Shown: piece by piece, positions 22,801 to 58,926 of the stretch
Numbering within the stretch: position 1 is the stretch's first letter
Layout: every line of letters starts with the position of its first letter
Assembly: GCF_001649575.2 (NCBI RefSeq)
Contig: NC_051451.1
Coordinates: 24,141,605-24,205,604, forward strand
DNA from: Kryptolebias marmoratus
Lineage: Eukaryota; Chordata; Actinopteri; Cyprinodontiformes; Rivulidae
Direction: 5' to 3'
Length of the DNA stretch: 64,000 nt
Made by a program: the position numbers and the translations under genes
The notes under the pieces: generated by a model
The model's database searches: none
The model's input: only the letters and a program-made list of their open reading frames with translations
What the model was told of the DNA's origin: nothing

Positions 22801-25800
22801 AAACTGGAGCGGGTCACACTGCCAGCACCAAACCCAGACAGGTCAGCGCCGCACAAGCTGCTCACTTTGCTTGCATGTCTAGGTCAGTCTAATCCAGCTT
22901 GCCTTCGTTTCCGCAGCACCACCCGAGTGGAGCGTTATGAACGATCCAGCATTTAGCCGGAGACCTCGCTGCGCCCAAGTGAACCAGGCGCGACACTGCA
23001 GCTGTGACGCGGGCTTTCACATGAGTGGCACCTCTGACAACAGTATCTGTCAGGGTGAGCTGTAATTACACGTCAGCTTAATTGATCCCTGCGGAGGAAT
23101 TCTCCCTCCGCTGTTTCTCCTCTCAGGAAAATCAGGTCGGCTCCGGAGCAGCACGGTTCCCTGCCCGTGACATCCCTGAAGGGCCGAACAGCAGATGTTC
23201 CAGAAGAGAAAAACATCCCTGAAATCTGGTTCCCCGTCTGGATCCACAATGAGAGCCAGCTTGTGACAAACAGAATTAGAGAAAATGCATTTTCGGTGAA
23301 AATTCGTTGTAAACTGAAGTTTGCTGAGAAAGCTGAAACTGAGCTGTTAAAGTTAAAACAAGGAGAACAGAGGCTAAAAGGGGCTGAACAGTAGCCAAAA
23401 GGAGCAGAACAGAGTCTAAAAGGATCAGAACAGTAGCTAAAAGGAGCAGAACAGTAGCTAAAAGGGGCAAAACAGTAGCTAAAAGGAGCAGAACAGTAGC
23501 TAAAAGCTAAGAGAAGCAGAATGGTAGGCACTAAAACATAAATGAACAGAATGTCAGCTAAAAATTAAATCTAAAATGAGCAAAACTGTTGCTAAAAGCT
23601 AAATTAGCCTAAATTGTAGATTAAACCTCAAATTAGCAAAATCTCAGCTAAAAGCTAAAATCGACGAAACTGTAGTTTAAAGCTAAAATTAGCTCAACTG
23701 TACCTAATTTTTAAAAACAAGCAAAACTGGCTAAAAACAAAATATTTCTAAATTATAGATAAAAGCTAAAATTAGCTAAGCTGTAGCTGAAAGCTAAGAT
23801 TAACTGAACCATTGCTAAAATTGAAAAGTAGCAAAACAGTAGCTAAAAGCTAGATGTAATGTAAAACAGAAGCTAAAGGCTAAACAAAACACTATTTAAA
23901 AGCTAAACTGAGCAAAAATATGTAACATAACAAAGGAGCACGAGAAGGCAAAATTAGAGCAAGGATGCTGAAATTCAAATCGTGATATATTTCAACTGAG
24001 ATTTATTTTTTAAATAAAGTTAAATATTTTGAAAAGTATACAAGTTTAAGGAGCCAGAGGTCATAGCACATCATTCCTGATCGAAATAAATGTTTTGATG
24101 TATGAACGACTAAAATAACACAATGTATAGAGAGGTAGTTTGACTGAAAAACCCACAGAAAGGAATAAAAACAGGAGTTCTGACTCCCGGATCACACTAT
24201 AATCTTCTTGAGGTCACAAGCTGATTAGCATCCCTTTAGGTCAGAGTTCAACTGTTTTTAACTTTTAATTGCTCGAGTAACATTTTAAATAAAAGATTCA
24301 TTTTCACGGTTGTTCAAAACACACTGATCTGTAAGTGTCCTGAAGGCCATCCTAAATAGTTCTGATCTCCTCAGAGGAGCTATTTTACCAGTATTTACTT
24401 GTTTGGTTTTGTTTTTTATAACAGATGTAAACGAATGTGAAGTGTACCGGCTGGACCAAGGAGGGAAGCTGTGCGTCCACGAGTGTGTGAACGTCCCGGG
24501 CTCTTACCACTGCTACTGCCCCAGTGGTTACAAGTTGCTTCCTGATGGGCGGAGCTGTGAAGGTGAGTGAAAAGGACAAAGACTCGTTCACAGGGTCTGC
24601 ACTTCCAGAGCGCCACGCTTACGTTTTAGTAAGACGAGGAATCCTCAGAGGCAACGAGTTGCTTTTCAGCAGAGGTGTCCGACTGCCTCCACACGTTCAG
24701 TTACCCCTTCAGCTCACGGTGTCTGCCTCTGGAACATATGACCTCAGCTTTTCCCAGCAGAAGGGATCTTTAGGACACGAGGCGCTCCTGGAAGACTAAA
24801 CTAAAAAACTAAATAAAGAGCCGAGCACCCCCTGCCCTGACCGCGGCAGCCAGGAGGCAGGGAGTCAGTCTGGCAAGTTCCTCTCCCTGTCGCTCATTCT
24901 TACATGCCTCCGACGTTTCGTCTTCCAGATGTGGATGAATGTTTGAGCCAGAAGCACAACTGCAGCCAGGGGACGTCTTGCATCAACACGGGGGGAGGCT
25001 TTCGGTGCGTCAACCCGGAGTGTCCCCGTTCACATGGCAACACCAGCTATGTCAAGACATCCCCTTTGTAAGTGGGCATGCCACAGTTTTTTCATTTCTG
25101 TTAGTTTGGGTAAAAAATAAGATAAAAATAAGCAGAACTGCATCTAAATAAGCTGTTTTATCCCTTATTGTTGGGTGTAATAAACAAGACCCGACAGTAA
25201 GAAGGAAATGGGCGAGTGGTAAACATTTTAGCTCATAAATCAGCTGAAGACTTCAGAGTTCAGGTTCAGCAGTAATCCAGTGACCCAACAGACTCAGAAC
25301 AAGGTCAAAATGCTTAGACTTGTGACTGCCACATGGTCCACAGCTAAACTCTTTAATGGAAAGGGAAAGTTAAGTTTTATATGAGTTGAGACCTATTTGT
25401 TTTTACCAAATAACTTTAAGTTGTTCAATCTTTGCTCATGGTAAAATAACACATCTGTTGATATCTGTTTGCAAAAGCAAAACAGAATATGGTTGACTTT
25501 TATTTTCATTCACACCCGTTCTGTTTCTTGGAGCCAGAACTGACATGTTGGACTGAAACAAGCAGCATCACCTTTAGGAAGCAAAACTCACCTGCCAGTA
25601 AATCCAACCACCATTAATTATGAATACAGTTCAGAGGAGTTACATGTAAACTGATCCCTCTTCAGTTGTTGTAAAGTAATAAAAAAAAAAAAAAACTGAA
25701 CGAAAATGTTTCTTCCTACCAAGCTGTAGATGTTATTTTCCCTTCTACCGTTTTATTGCCTAAAGACCAGTGTTTGTGCAATAAAAAGCAAAAAAAGAAA

Positions 25801-26671
25801 ACCCAAATAAAAGCAGTAAAAGCTGTAAGATGTAATGAGATCATGTTTTCCACCCCAGTGGTGGTAAAAAAAAAATCTGAGTTAGAGTTAAAGCTTAAAT
25901 TATCATACCAATATGTTAGTATTAAAACTATCCTTGGTTGGTTCAGCGCTAAAGCTAAACAAATAAAATATCATCATAACCAAGAGCCATCTGAAATGTA
26001 TCACTGTGACAAATAAAAGGAAAAGTGAGCTGCTCTGAGACTTTAGCTCGTCATCAGATGAGCATGAAACAAAGTTCTGTCTGCTGCCACTGAAGCATCA
26101 ACATGATGACTGCTCCAATATCAGCACTGAAGAAGAAGATGAATAAATATTTGAGACAATTCTTAAACCAAGGGGAAAAACTGAAAATTGACTGCCTTAG
26201 TTTTAACTTGCTTATATACTGATATGGTTGAGAGAAAATGTGATAAACCAAGTTCATTTTTTTTGACTTTGGACATTTATTACCTTTTCGTCCTGCAGTC
26301 AGTGTGAGAGGAACCCCTGCCCCATGGACAGCCGTTCCTGCCACCACGCTCCCAAGACCATGTCCTTCCACTACCTGTCTCAGCCGTCCAACCTGCAGAC
26401 GCCCGCCACTCTGTTCCGCATGGCCACCGCTGTGGCCCCGGGCCGCACGGGGCCCGACAGCCTTCGCTTCGGCATCGCGGGCGGAAACTCCCGAGGCATC
26501 TTCGTCATGCAGCGTTCAGACAGACAGACTGGCGAGCTGATCCTGGTGCAGCAGCTGCGCGGGCCCCAGGAGATCAGCGTCGACGTGGACATGTCTGAGT
26601 ACAGTGGCCGCGCTTTTCAGGCCAAGCACGTGGCGAGGGTCCACGTTCTGGTGTCGCCTTACAGTTTCTGA
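16842..26671 (+). CDS. fbln7: Fibulin-7
   Basis: Eight coding exons: 16842-16919, 18499-18661, 20682-20858, 22716-22841, 22917-23054, 24425-24562, 24929-25067, 26299-26671. All have GT-AG introns and frame holds, giving 443 aa against about 439 in human. Residues 1-20 are a hydrophobic signal peptide. Residues 27-80 form a coiled coil (KGQEIRFTEGLRIMKSKL). A sushi/CCP domain spans about 81-139. EGF-like domains lie at 140-181 and 182-227, followed by calcium-binding EGF domains beginning DVNEC (228-273) and DVDEC (274-320). The fibulin C-terminal domain (320-443) contains SLRFGIAGGNSRG and FVMQRSDRQTG. Each domain is close to one exon, as in the family. Fibulin-7 is a secreted matrix adhesion protein first described in teeth and cartilage. 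Domain order is unique to fibulin-7. The neighbour tmem87b is also its human neighbour. Confidence 0.96.
17156..17675. mobile_element. DNA transposon remnant with inverted ends in fbln7 intron 1
   Basis: The left end reads CAGGGGCACCACCAAAAGG. The right end, reverse complemented, reads CAGAGGCGCCACCAGAAAG. These look like diverged terminal inverted repeats about 520 bp apart. No transposase frame is seen, and a clear target-site duplication was not found. Confidence 0.6.
18840..19345 (+). repeat. Dispersed repeat with GCTAAAAGC tandem core, copy A
   Basis: Degenerate GCTAAAAGC/AACAGTAGCTAAAAG units are followed by a conserved flank (ATGCTGAAGAAGACTTTAGAG) and an end containing AAACAGGAAA. 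It lies in fbln7 intron 2. The boundaries are approximate. Confidence 0.65.
19410..19520 (+). repeat. 5' end fragment of the palindrome-ended dispersed repeat
   Basis: The ACCTGCCACCATGAAAAGC start followed by AGCAAAATATCTCATAAACC matches the 5' part of the family seen complete near 47484-48040. Confidence 0.6.
21588..22172 (+). repeat. Palindrome-ended dispersed repeat, two adjoining copies
   Basis: The first copy starts CACCCGCCGCTGAAAGGC and is internally deleted. A second copy follows and ends CGTTCCTTCAAGGAATGC. Both contain the shared core CAAGATGGCC... and CTCAGTCAG...ACTGAGC. They lie in fbln7 intron 3. Confidence 0.7.
23240..24200 (+). repeat. Dispersed repeat with GCTAAAAGC tandem core, copy B
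   Basis: This is the longest copy. A left flank with TTTGCTGAGAAAGCTGAAAC leads into many units of about 21 bp built on GCTAAAAGGAGCAGAACAGT. Looser GCTAAAAGCTAAAA units and a right flank follow. It sits in fbln7 intron 5. Confidence 0.75.
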
Positions 26672-27230
26672 GGGGGAGCTTAGAGAGGAGGAAGACTTGA
26701 GACTGAGACCTGTACAGGACCGAGGAAGAGCGCTCTTCATTCATTCTCCAAAATCCAGTCTGCAGTCCTGGCTCTTGTTCAGTGGCAAAATTAACTGAAA
26801 GTAGGATAGTTGGTGTCTTTTGAAGATGCTCCAAAGTGTTTAGTTTTATGAAATCTAGTTAGATAAAGAGCGTGATGCTTAGATTTAGACCCTGGAGCTG
26901 AATCAGTGCCCTCGACATGATATTAGTGCTCCTGTGGCTCTAATTTATTGACAATATTAATGCTGGATCTTAATGTTTAAACTTTGTTTTCTGTATATTT
27001 GCTTTTTTGTGTTTTTTATTTGTAATATCTTGCTTCTTTATGCTAAGGGAGTTTTTTAACAGTAGCCGCAGCAGTTTACCCGGTCTATCCTCTCTTAAAT
27101 CTCACATTCTGTACGTTACACAGAAACGCTCTTATTGTATTTTAAGTCAGTGATGATTTGGCGAGCGAGCCAATATAATACAGAGTTTATCAGGAATTTT
27201 AATTACTCAAATAAAGTCAGTCCAAGATTT
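26672..27230 (+). promoter_or_regulatory. fbln7 3' UTR with poly(A) signal
   Basis: AATAAA at 27210-27215 is the first good poly(A) signal after the stop at 26671, giving a 3' UTR of about 550 nt. Confidence 0.6.
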
Positions 27231-28199
27231 CAGTATTTGTTAGACCTTCCCTCTCTTGATGCTGAACAGTGAGCTATTAAATGTCTATATGCTGGGGCTG
27301 AACTGCAAACCCAAACTCAGCCAGCAGATGAAGTTTTCTGAATGAAAGGATGAAAAGGCCAGAGAAAGTGACCCCTGAAGCAAAACCTCTCTGGCGATAC
27401 AAATCATTTTCCACACATCTTGGGGGAATAAAAAGTATTTTTATGTGACAAACGGAAAAGAAACACCAACTGACACATCTTAAAAACATCTCTCAGCAAG
27501 TGTTTGTTAGAGGGGGAAAAAAAAATAATAAAAAAAAGAGGCTAATGCTCACCACATGTGTTCTTGCTTCACTCTGTCCTCCATCCAGGGCTTTACGTAG
27601 CAATAAAAGAGGCCAGAGAGGCTGCCTGCTTCCAGACAGGAGCGGACGGTGAAAATCAAAACACCTCGCTCGAAAAGGGACGGCGAGGATCCCACACAGA
27701 ACGTCGCTGTGTGTCGGTGGCGTTCTCAGGCTGTTTGAAGTTCACGTTTTTCATCTGATTATTTTCAGACACATCTGGGGGAGGGCAGGGGGGGTTCTGA
27801 ACACATCAACACGTGTCATTTGTTGGAGAGCAATCACAAAAGAAGTCTTGTCTGTGATGTCTTTAGTGTTGGTAAGAACTTCTCATGACCTTGTTCCTTT
27901 TTACTCGTGAACTGTCTGCATTATTTTTCACTTCCTGAACTGAACTGACCAAAAAACCCTCAGTTCACAAACTGAGCAGCACTGAATGACAGCTGAAGAC
28001 AGACGTGTGAGCTGGGACTAAACTAACTTTGTCGGATTGGTTTTTCCACTTAAAATGGAGTAAAAGCTTGGAGAAATAGATCATTAAATCTGGATCAGAA
28101 CAGGAGATGTGCTGCTGCAGATTGAACTGTTTTATGGTTCTGCAGAAGAAGGAACGAATGAATGATCCAGTTTTATGCATTTATAAAACAAAGATGGTT

Positions 28200-28560
28200 C
28201 AGTTTGTTCATGTGATTCAGATTTCACTTTTTATTTTCTGTATGATTCCTGAACTCCAACTACTTCTCCACACTTCAGATCAGCCCTATCAGCTCTGTCA
28301 AGACTTTTTGGTTTTGTAACTTTTACAATTTTCAAAATATTTAACCTTATTTACAAATATTTTCCTTATCGACATACATTCAAATTTTATTCAGCCATTC
28401 TCTCTAACATCTATCTTGGCATACTTGCTCTATATGTCTTCTTGTGCTACTTTTAGCTCATATTTTGCTCTTTTCAGCTGCTGTTCTGCTTCTTTCAGCT
28501 TTTTCTGGAAAGTCATTCAGCTCTCAGCATTCACATAAAATTAATTTCTCGAATTTTAGG
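28200..28560 (-). repeat. Dispersed repeat with GCTAAAAGC tandem core, copy C
   Basis: This is an inverted copy. The short core reads GCTACTTTTAGCTC, with flanking segments matching copies E and G in reverse complement. It is the one copy outside an intron. Confidence 0.55.
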
Positions 28561-29971
28561 TTGCTTTTCCTAAAACATATTTAGATTTTATTTCTAACTG
28601 AGTTTACTAAAGCTAAAGACTTGCAGTCATGTTAAAATTGCAGCTTCATAAAAATTCCCACAAATTTAGACGTCTCCAAAGAACAAAATGAATTATTACC
28701 ATTTAAAAAAAATTAATTATTGCCAAAGAACAGACAAAACCTGCACCTTCCTATGTTTTAAATTAATATACAAAATAAAGTTTGTAAATATTTGGCTGCC
28801 AGGCCTCAGAGGCAGAAACCTGTTGAAGAGGAAAGCCTTGAAAACTTGGGGTATTAATTTTAAACAACTGAGCTTTAATTTTCAAAAAGAAATGAGGAAA
28901 CATTTGCCTAAAATTAAATATTTATTGAGTCTACTATAACATGTTGTGAAAAAGAAGAAAGCAGAAAGCCCCTGGTATTAAAAAGTCCAAATCCACTTCT
29001 TCAAGAGACCTTTGGAGAAGAAGGAAAAACAAAACAAGTCTTTTTATTCAAAACACCTCCCACTCGTGGAATTATGAAATAACAGGAATCAGCCAAAATC
29101 CATCTGTAAAAATAATCCGAGGTCAGCTGTAGGTGTCTGAAGCTTTATGCAACACTTCAACAGGTTCCAGGTTTCCAACCGGCACAAAAAAATAAGAACA
29201 GGAAACTTTATAAACTCATTCAGGTGACCAACTAACTCAATCTGTTCTGACATCAGCAGCACGAAAACAGGCTCTGCTCTCACATTTACCCAAAACAAAC
29301 ACGTTGATGTATGACAACTCAGAGCCCAACGCCGACAAACAGAAGAGTTTAAAAAAAAATACTTTAAAACGATTAAGACAAGAACATGAATGTTACTAAG
29401 GTGGTCCCTCCAAACAGAACAAACACTGAAGACAAATTAACTGCAGTTTGTCAAAATTACAGAGTAAACACAGGCTGACATCCATTAACTTATAAGAACA
29501 CTTGAAATACAAATAAATAATAATGAATTCACTTAACTCTGAATAAATCCCCTTCCAGCACGTCGCTCCTTGTTTTAGAAGACAACAGCTGGCCGCCCAC
29601 ACCCCCACAGCAGGTTCAAAACATGAAACTACACCTACACGCAGAAACAACCTTGCTGCCGACCGCGCCACACATTTCAGACCTCTCTTTTCCTGCAAAC
29701 GTCGACTAGTGTTCAAGATGCTTGGTCATTTCAACGAGACAAACGATCCTTTCATTCATGCCGGTCTCAGTTAGTATAAAGAAATCAGGCTTCACGCAAG
29801 ATAAGACATATAGGCACAGCGTTCTTCTTCAAAGTGCAAAAGATCGATCAGGGAATAAAATACTGTGTGCAGTTTTACACAGATGCCATTTTCTTTAACA
29901 GTAAATCCAGAAAAATGGATACTGTTAATTAAATATTGCAAACATCTCCGTTTTGTATTTATATACAAGTG

Positions 29972-29973
<2 letters not shown>

Positions 29974-30033
<60 letters not shown>

Positions 30034-30046
30034 ATGGATGGAGAAA
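29974..30046. repeat. TA microsatellite followed by ATGG units
   Basis: About 28 uninterrupted TA units (to 30031) pass directly into ATGG units. The tract falls in the likely 3' UTR of tmem87b. Confidence 0.95.
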
Positions 30047-30514
30047 AAACAGCGGACTGAGTTTACTCGATCAGACAGAAACCACTGGATTGAAGTTCTG
30101 CAAAAACAACTTTAGTTATGAGCTGAAGAAACAGATTTAGTATTTTTCTTCATCATATTATCCTTGATGTTAAAACTCCGCATCGAGATGTTTTTGCATG
30201 TGGCTTCCTGTTAGATCGCCAATAAAATGAATTCACACAAACCAAAATAAATACACGACATAAAAAGAAACAAACAGTCTCTTTGGAAAGATCCGAACTG
30301 GTTGAAGGTCTGAAACAGTGAACCTGTCGGTCAGCGTCTGACAGAGAACACGACAAACTCAGGTCCCTGCGGCCTCCCGCGAAGAGGCAGCGATTCAAGA
30401 GCATCCAAGAAACCAAACAATAAATAAAACGGGCATTCTGCAACCGTCCGCTGAGAAGTCCAACAGGAAACCCTCTCCGGTGTCGAGCTGCTGGCTCCTC
30501 CTTCCACGACCGCC

Positions 30515-38416
<7,902 letters not shown>

Positions 38417-39838
38417 GTTTGCTAATGGCTTTGATAATTCCCCACCCGACAGGAGGCGCCCTGAACGCAACACACGCAAGGTACTGCGTCAGGTGTTGCA
38501 GCAAATAAGGAAATGAGTCAAAAATGTTTGGAAAACTGCTTTAAAAAATATATCACAAATGTTTTTATTCAGACCTTCATTTAACAGTTTTTTATATAAC
38601 ATTTAACAAGTAGGTAGTTTTTTTAGAGATAAAAATCACTGCGGTAATAAATTCCACTGAATGTTTTGTTTCGTAGGGGAAAATCTGTTTTAGCAAGTTT
38701 CTTTATTGTCATTTTCCTTATTTTAATTTGTCTTCACAAACACTGTGCAATCAATGTAAAACGACCCTTCTGTATGTAAAAAAAATCTCTCTGTTGTCTT
38801 TTTAAAATGTATAATTTTGTTAGTTTGACCCACAACCTCTAACACATGGAGTAGACAAATAAGTGGAAAATATTTTACAATATTTCTTTTATCTAGACTA
38901 AGAAACATACCAGTTTTCTTTGAAATTTGTGCAGTTCAAACAATTCTAATGTATCTGTAAACTGTTCAAAGGTTGTACCGCATGAAAAAAGAGACTCACA
39001 AAAGTAAATAAACTGTTCAAATGTCACTGTTCCATTTTATGCTTGGTAATTTGTATATAAACTGCATATTTACAGCAAGACGCTCAAGAATAAAAAGGCT
39101 TAAATCTACATATTCAGACAATTTTACAGATACTGACCTGATTAAGTTTAGGCCACCACAGCTAATCAGCATTTGCCAACCGAACAATGGCTCTAGGTCA
39201 GTTAATTTACAGATACTGAGCTAAAATTTGGTGTGAAAGTAGCTGAAAGTCATTCACAACATACACTCTGAGACATCGTGCAATATTACATGATGTCACA
39301 CAAAACGTTATTTTCAAGGTTTGACCAAAACGGCAGCAACGCCATCATTTCTCATCATAAAACTCTGAGATGAAAGATGGCGGGTGACATGCATTCCTTC
39401 ACAGAATGCTAGATCTTTAATTACAATAAGTACTTTTGTTTGTAGAAACCTAAAAATGTCTACTTTTTTTCTCCTACCTTCTTTCAGTGACGGCTCCATA
39501 AATGTTTGTACCAAATGATTTTTTCATGCAAACAATATTTATTTTTTTATCATACAAGATCAACTTATCACTGTTCTGTACATTTCTTTATTTACACAGA
39601 ATACTGTCAAAGTTTTCACATTTCGGAGCATTTTAAGCTTATGGAAAATGCGCATTAACATGTTTGACGTTGTCACATAAAATATTCCCGACACTGAAAC
39701 GTAAGCGGGCCACATGAGGGATGAACAGCTTCTAGAACAACAGAAAGAACTGTAAAGTGGGTGATGAAGGTGCTTAAAGTGCAACCAGGCAAACCAGTTA
39801 GTGCAGATGAACCGTGGTGAGAGTTTGGATCCGAAGCG
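38417..39838. other. Intergenic region between tmem87b and mertk
   Basis: This holds the tmem87b promoter and 5' UTR on the left and the mertk 3' UTR on the right. TTTATT at 39588-39593 reads AATAAA on the - strand and is a good mertk poly(A) signal, about 250 nt past the stop. One palindrome-type repeat copy lies at 39110-39420. Confidence 0.55.
39110..39420 (+). repeat. Palindrome-ended dispersed repeat, 3' portion
   Basis: Contains the ACTGAGCTAAAATTTGGTGT core and ends CATTCCTTCACAGAATGC, a diverged form of the family palindrome. Confidence 0.7.
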
Positions 39839-56782
<16,944 letters not shown>

Positions 56783-58926
56783 TTGGACGCAGTTTTTCTC
56801 TTGTTCTTCAACACAACGCGAAGCTGGAACAAACTGCGACGAACCGGAGAAAAAGCAGCATCGCCAATAAGCGGCTCCACCGCAGCTCTGTGGACCGAAG
56901 GGCTGCAAAACTAAGAGCAAAGGAGAGGAAAAGTTTTTTTTTTATTATTGTTTTAGGACGTCACAGGAGGGATCCCATGAAGGCGGGACCCAACTGAGCC
57001 TGAACACAACAAGTCAAATGGAGCTACAGACACTCAGATAAACTCCTTTAACCCCCTAATGCTTCCTTTTTGTGGCATTTTTCTTTTAGTTTTGCTCCTT
57101 TTTATGGGACATAAATACAAGTATCAGCCTGCTGGATAACAGCATCGTGTATTTAGTGTATTTAGTGACTACATGTGAGCCCAAGTCCTCCACCATGTGG
57201 TCAGATCAGATACTGAGCTCCTCCATGACCATCCAGACCTGCACTGACATTTCTAGGTTTTAATCCTCACCATCATTTGGAAAACTGTTAAAAACCTAGC
57301 CCTAGCAAAGGGCCAGTCTCAATCAATATTTATGTAAAAAATGCATGATTTAACCTTAGTTTTAGATGCAATATGTCAAATTATTTACCAATTATCTTAC
57401 CTCATACTTCAATGAACAAAGAAAAATAGATCAAACTTGAAAAGACACATCCTATGCTTTACTTTCTATCATCAGCTTTTAAATTATATTTTTCTTCGTA
57501 AATATGAATATACAGCTTCTAACATTTAACTTTGACACTAAAAGAAAACAGAAAACGACAATAAACATTAACGCAGACTCTGTTAACTCAAGTCAGACAC
57601 CCAACATCTTTTCTTGGCTCCAAGTTTTTCAAGAAGAGTTTGATCTTCTCTGTGCCTCTTCCCACATCAAAATAAAAGAAATCAAACTTAATTTGGCTTC
57701 AAAGTAACTGTCATGAGAAGACTTCACTAAATAAGCTCAGGTTTTTAAGTGAAATCAGAAACAATGGAGACTCGATCTGTGACAAACCGGAGCGCCAGAT
57801 CTAATAAATATTTTTTGGGGACCAGATAAAATGTTACCATTGTCCGGATCTGGCCCGTGAGCCTTGAGTTTAACACATGTGAATCAAAGGATAGTTCAGG
57901 TCTTTTAAAGTGGGTTTGGTACCACTTTACAAAAGGGTACCCTTATTAATTCTTAATAAGGCAGTATTAATTAAGCTGTAAGCTCTTTAAAACGCATTAA
58001 TAAGCAGTTTAAAGTGTAGTCTGGTCATTTTTAAAGTGATGTTCTGTTAAATAATTATTAATAGTTAGTATTTTATCAGTCATAGAGCTCGTAGTGTGGA
58101 GAAAAGTGCAGAAGTCTGTCTAGGGTAGAGATTTAATTTAGCTAAGTAATGAGTTGCTTTAATGCATGAACAGTGTTTCATAACTGTTTCATAAATCCTT
58201 CTTGTTGGTTTCTAAAAATAACTCATGAATAATGTATTCATAAAGCATTAATAATTCATTTACAAAGCTACCCGTATTGTAAGGTCAAACAGCGGCAGCA
58301 GCAGCTAGCTGTAGCACCTCTCTTGCAGTCTTGGACACTTCATATCACAGTATTTCTGCTGGAACGACTGCGTAAAGTGAAGCTGCTATAAAATAATATT
58401 TGCATAATGAAATCTGAACTACCCCTGTAAGTGTGCCCACTTACAATGAGTTAGACATTCAAATATTTATCTGTAGACCACTTTAGACAATTAAGTTTGT
58501 TTTATTTACATAGATTTTATACAGAATTGCGATTTCAATTCATTCTCAGGTGAACGTAGCAGCTTTGGAGGGTTTCTTTTTTTCTGACACGTTTCACTTG
58601 CATTAAGCAGAAAACTACTGTTCATATGGAATAAATGATTTTGTTCTTAATGTTGTTAATTACACCTGCATTTTTCTCTAAAAAACAAGTAAAGATGTAG
58701 ATTAGGTTAAAAAAGGACACATTCAAAAAAGGCTAAAGGTCTAAAATACCAAAACACCAGAAATCTGCTGGATTCAAGTTTTCAGAGTTTATAAGGTTGT
58801 CTTTTGTTTTCTTATTATTAAAACGAAAGTAAAACCAAAAACTCCACTTCCTTTAAAAGCTGAATGGTTTTTCCCAGTTTTCTTTGTTCAAAATGTTTCC
58901 ATTTTTTTTTGTTTTTTAAGTTTTTT
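56783..58926. other. Intergenic region between mertk and lhcgr
   Basis: Contains the mertk promoter and 5' UTR on the left and the lhcgr 3' UTR on the right. Both genes read leftward, so they are head-to-tail. A TTTATT at about 58502 could be an lhcgr poly(A) signal. A MITE remnant lies at 57917-58286; 57790-57885 looks like the end of another old repeat (CTTGAGTTTAACACATGTG). Confidence 0.5.
57917..58286. mobile_element. MITE remnant with inverted ends
   Basis: The left end reads CCACTTTACAAAAGGGTACC. The right end, reverse complemented, reads CCTTACAATACGGGTAGC. The inside is rich in TTAATAA and ATTAAT. It resembles non-autonomous fish elements with CACTTTACAATAAGG ends. Confidence 0.6.

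Larger units (their letters stand above)
27231..30514. other. Intergenic region between convergent fbln7 and tmem87b
   Basis: The right half probably belongs to the 3' UTR of tmem87b on the - strand. TTTATT at 29043-29048 (AATAAA on the - strand), followed on that strand by a GT-rich run, is a plausible end. The left half has one copy of the GCTAAAAGC-core repeat. The open frames here do not resemble proteins. Confidence 0.5.

Noticed and set aside
23365..23900. Regularly spaced repeats that could suggest a CRISPR-like array
   Set aside because: Units are degenerate tandem copies without unique spacers, in a vertebrate intron.
56783..56920. Longer N-terminus for mertk from an upstream in-frame ATG
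   Set aside because: It would place about 46 polar residues before the signal peptide; the ATGs at 56780-56782 or 56771-56773 fit better.
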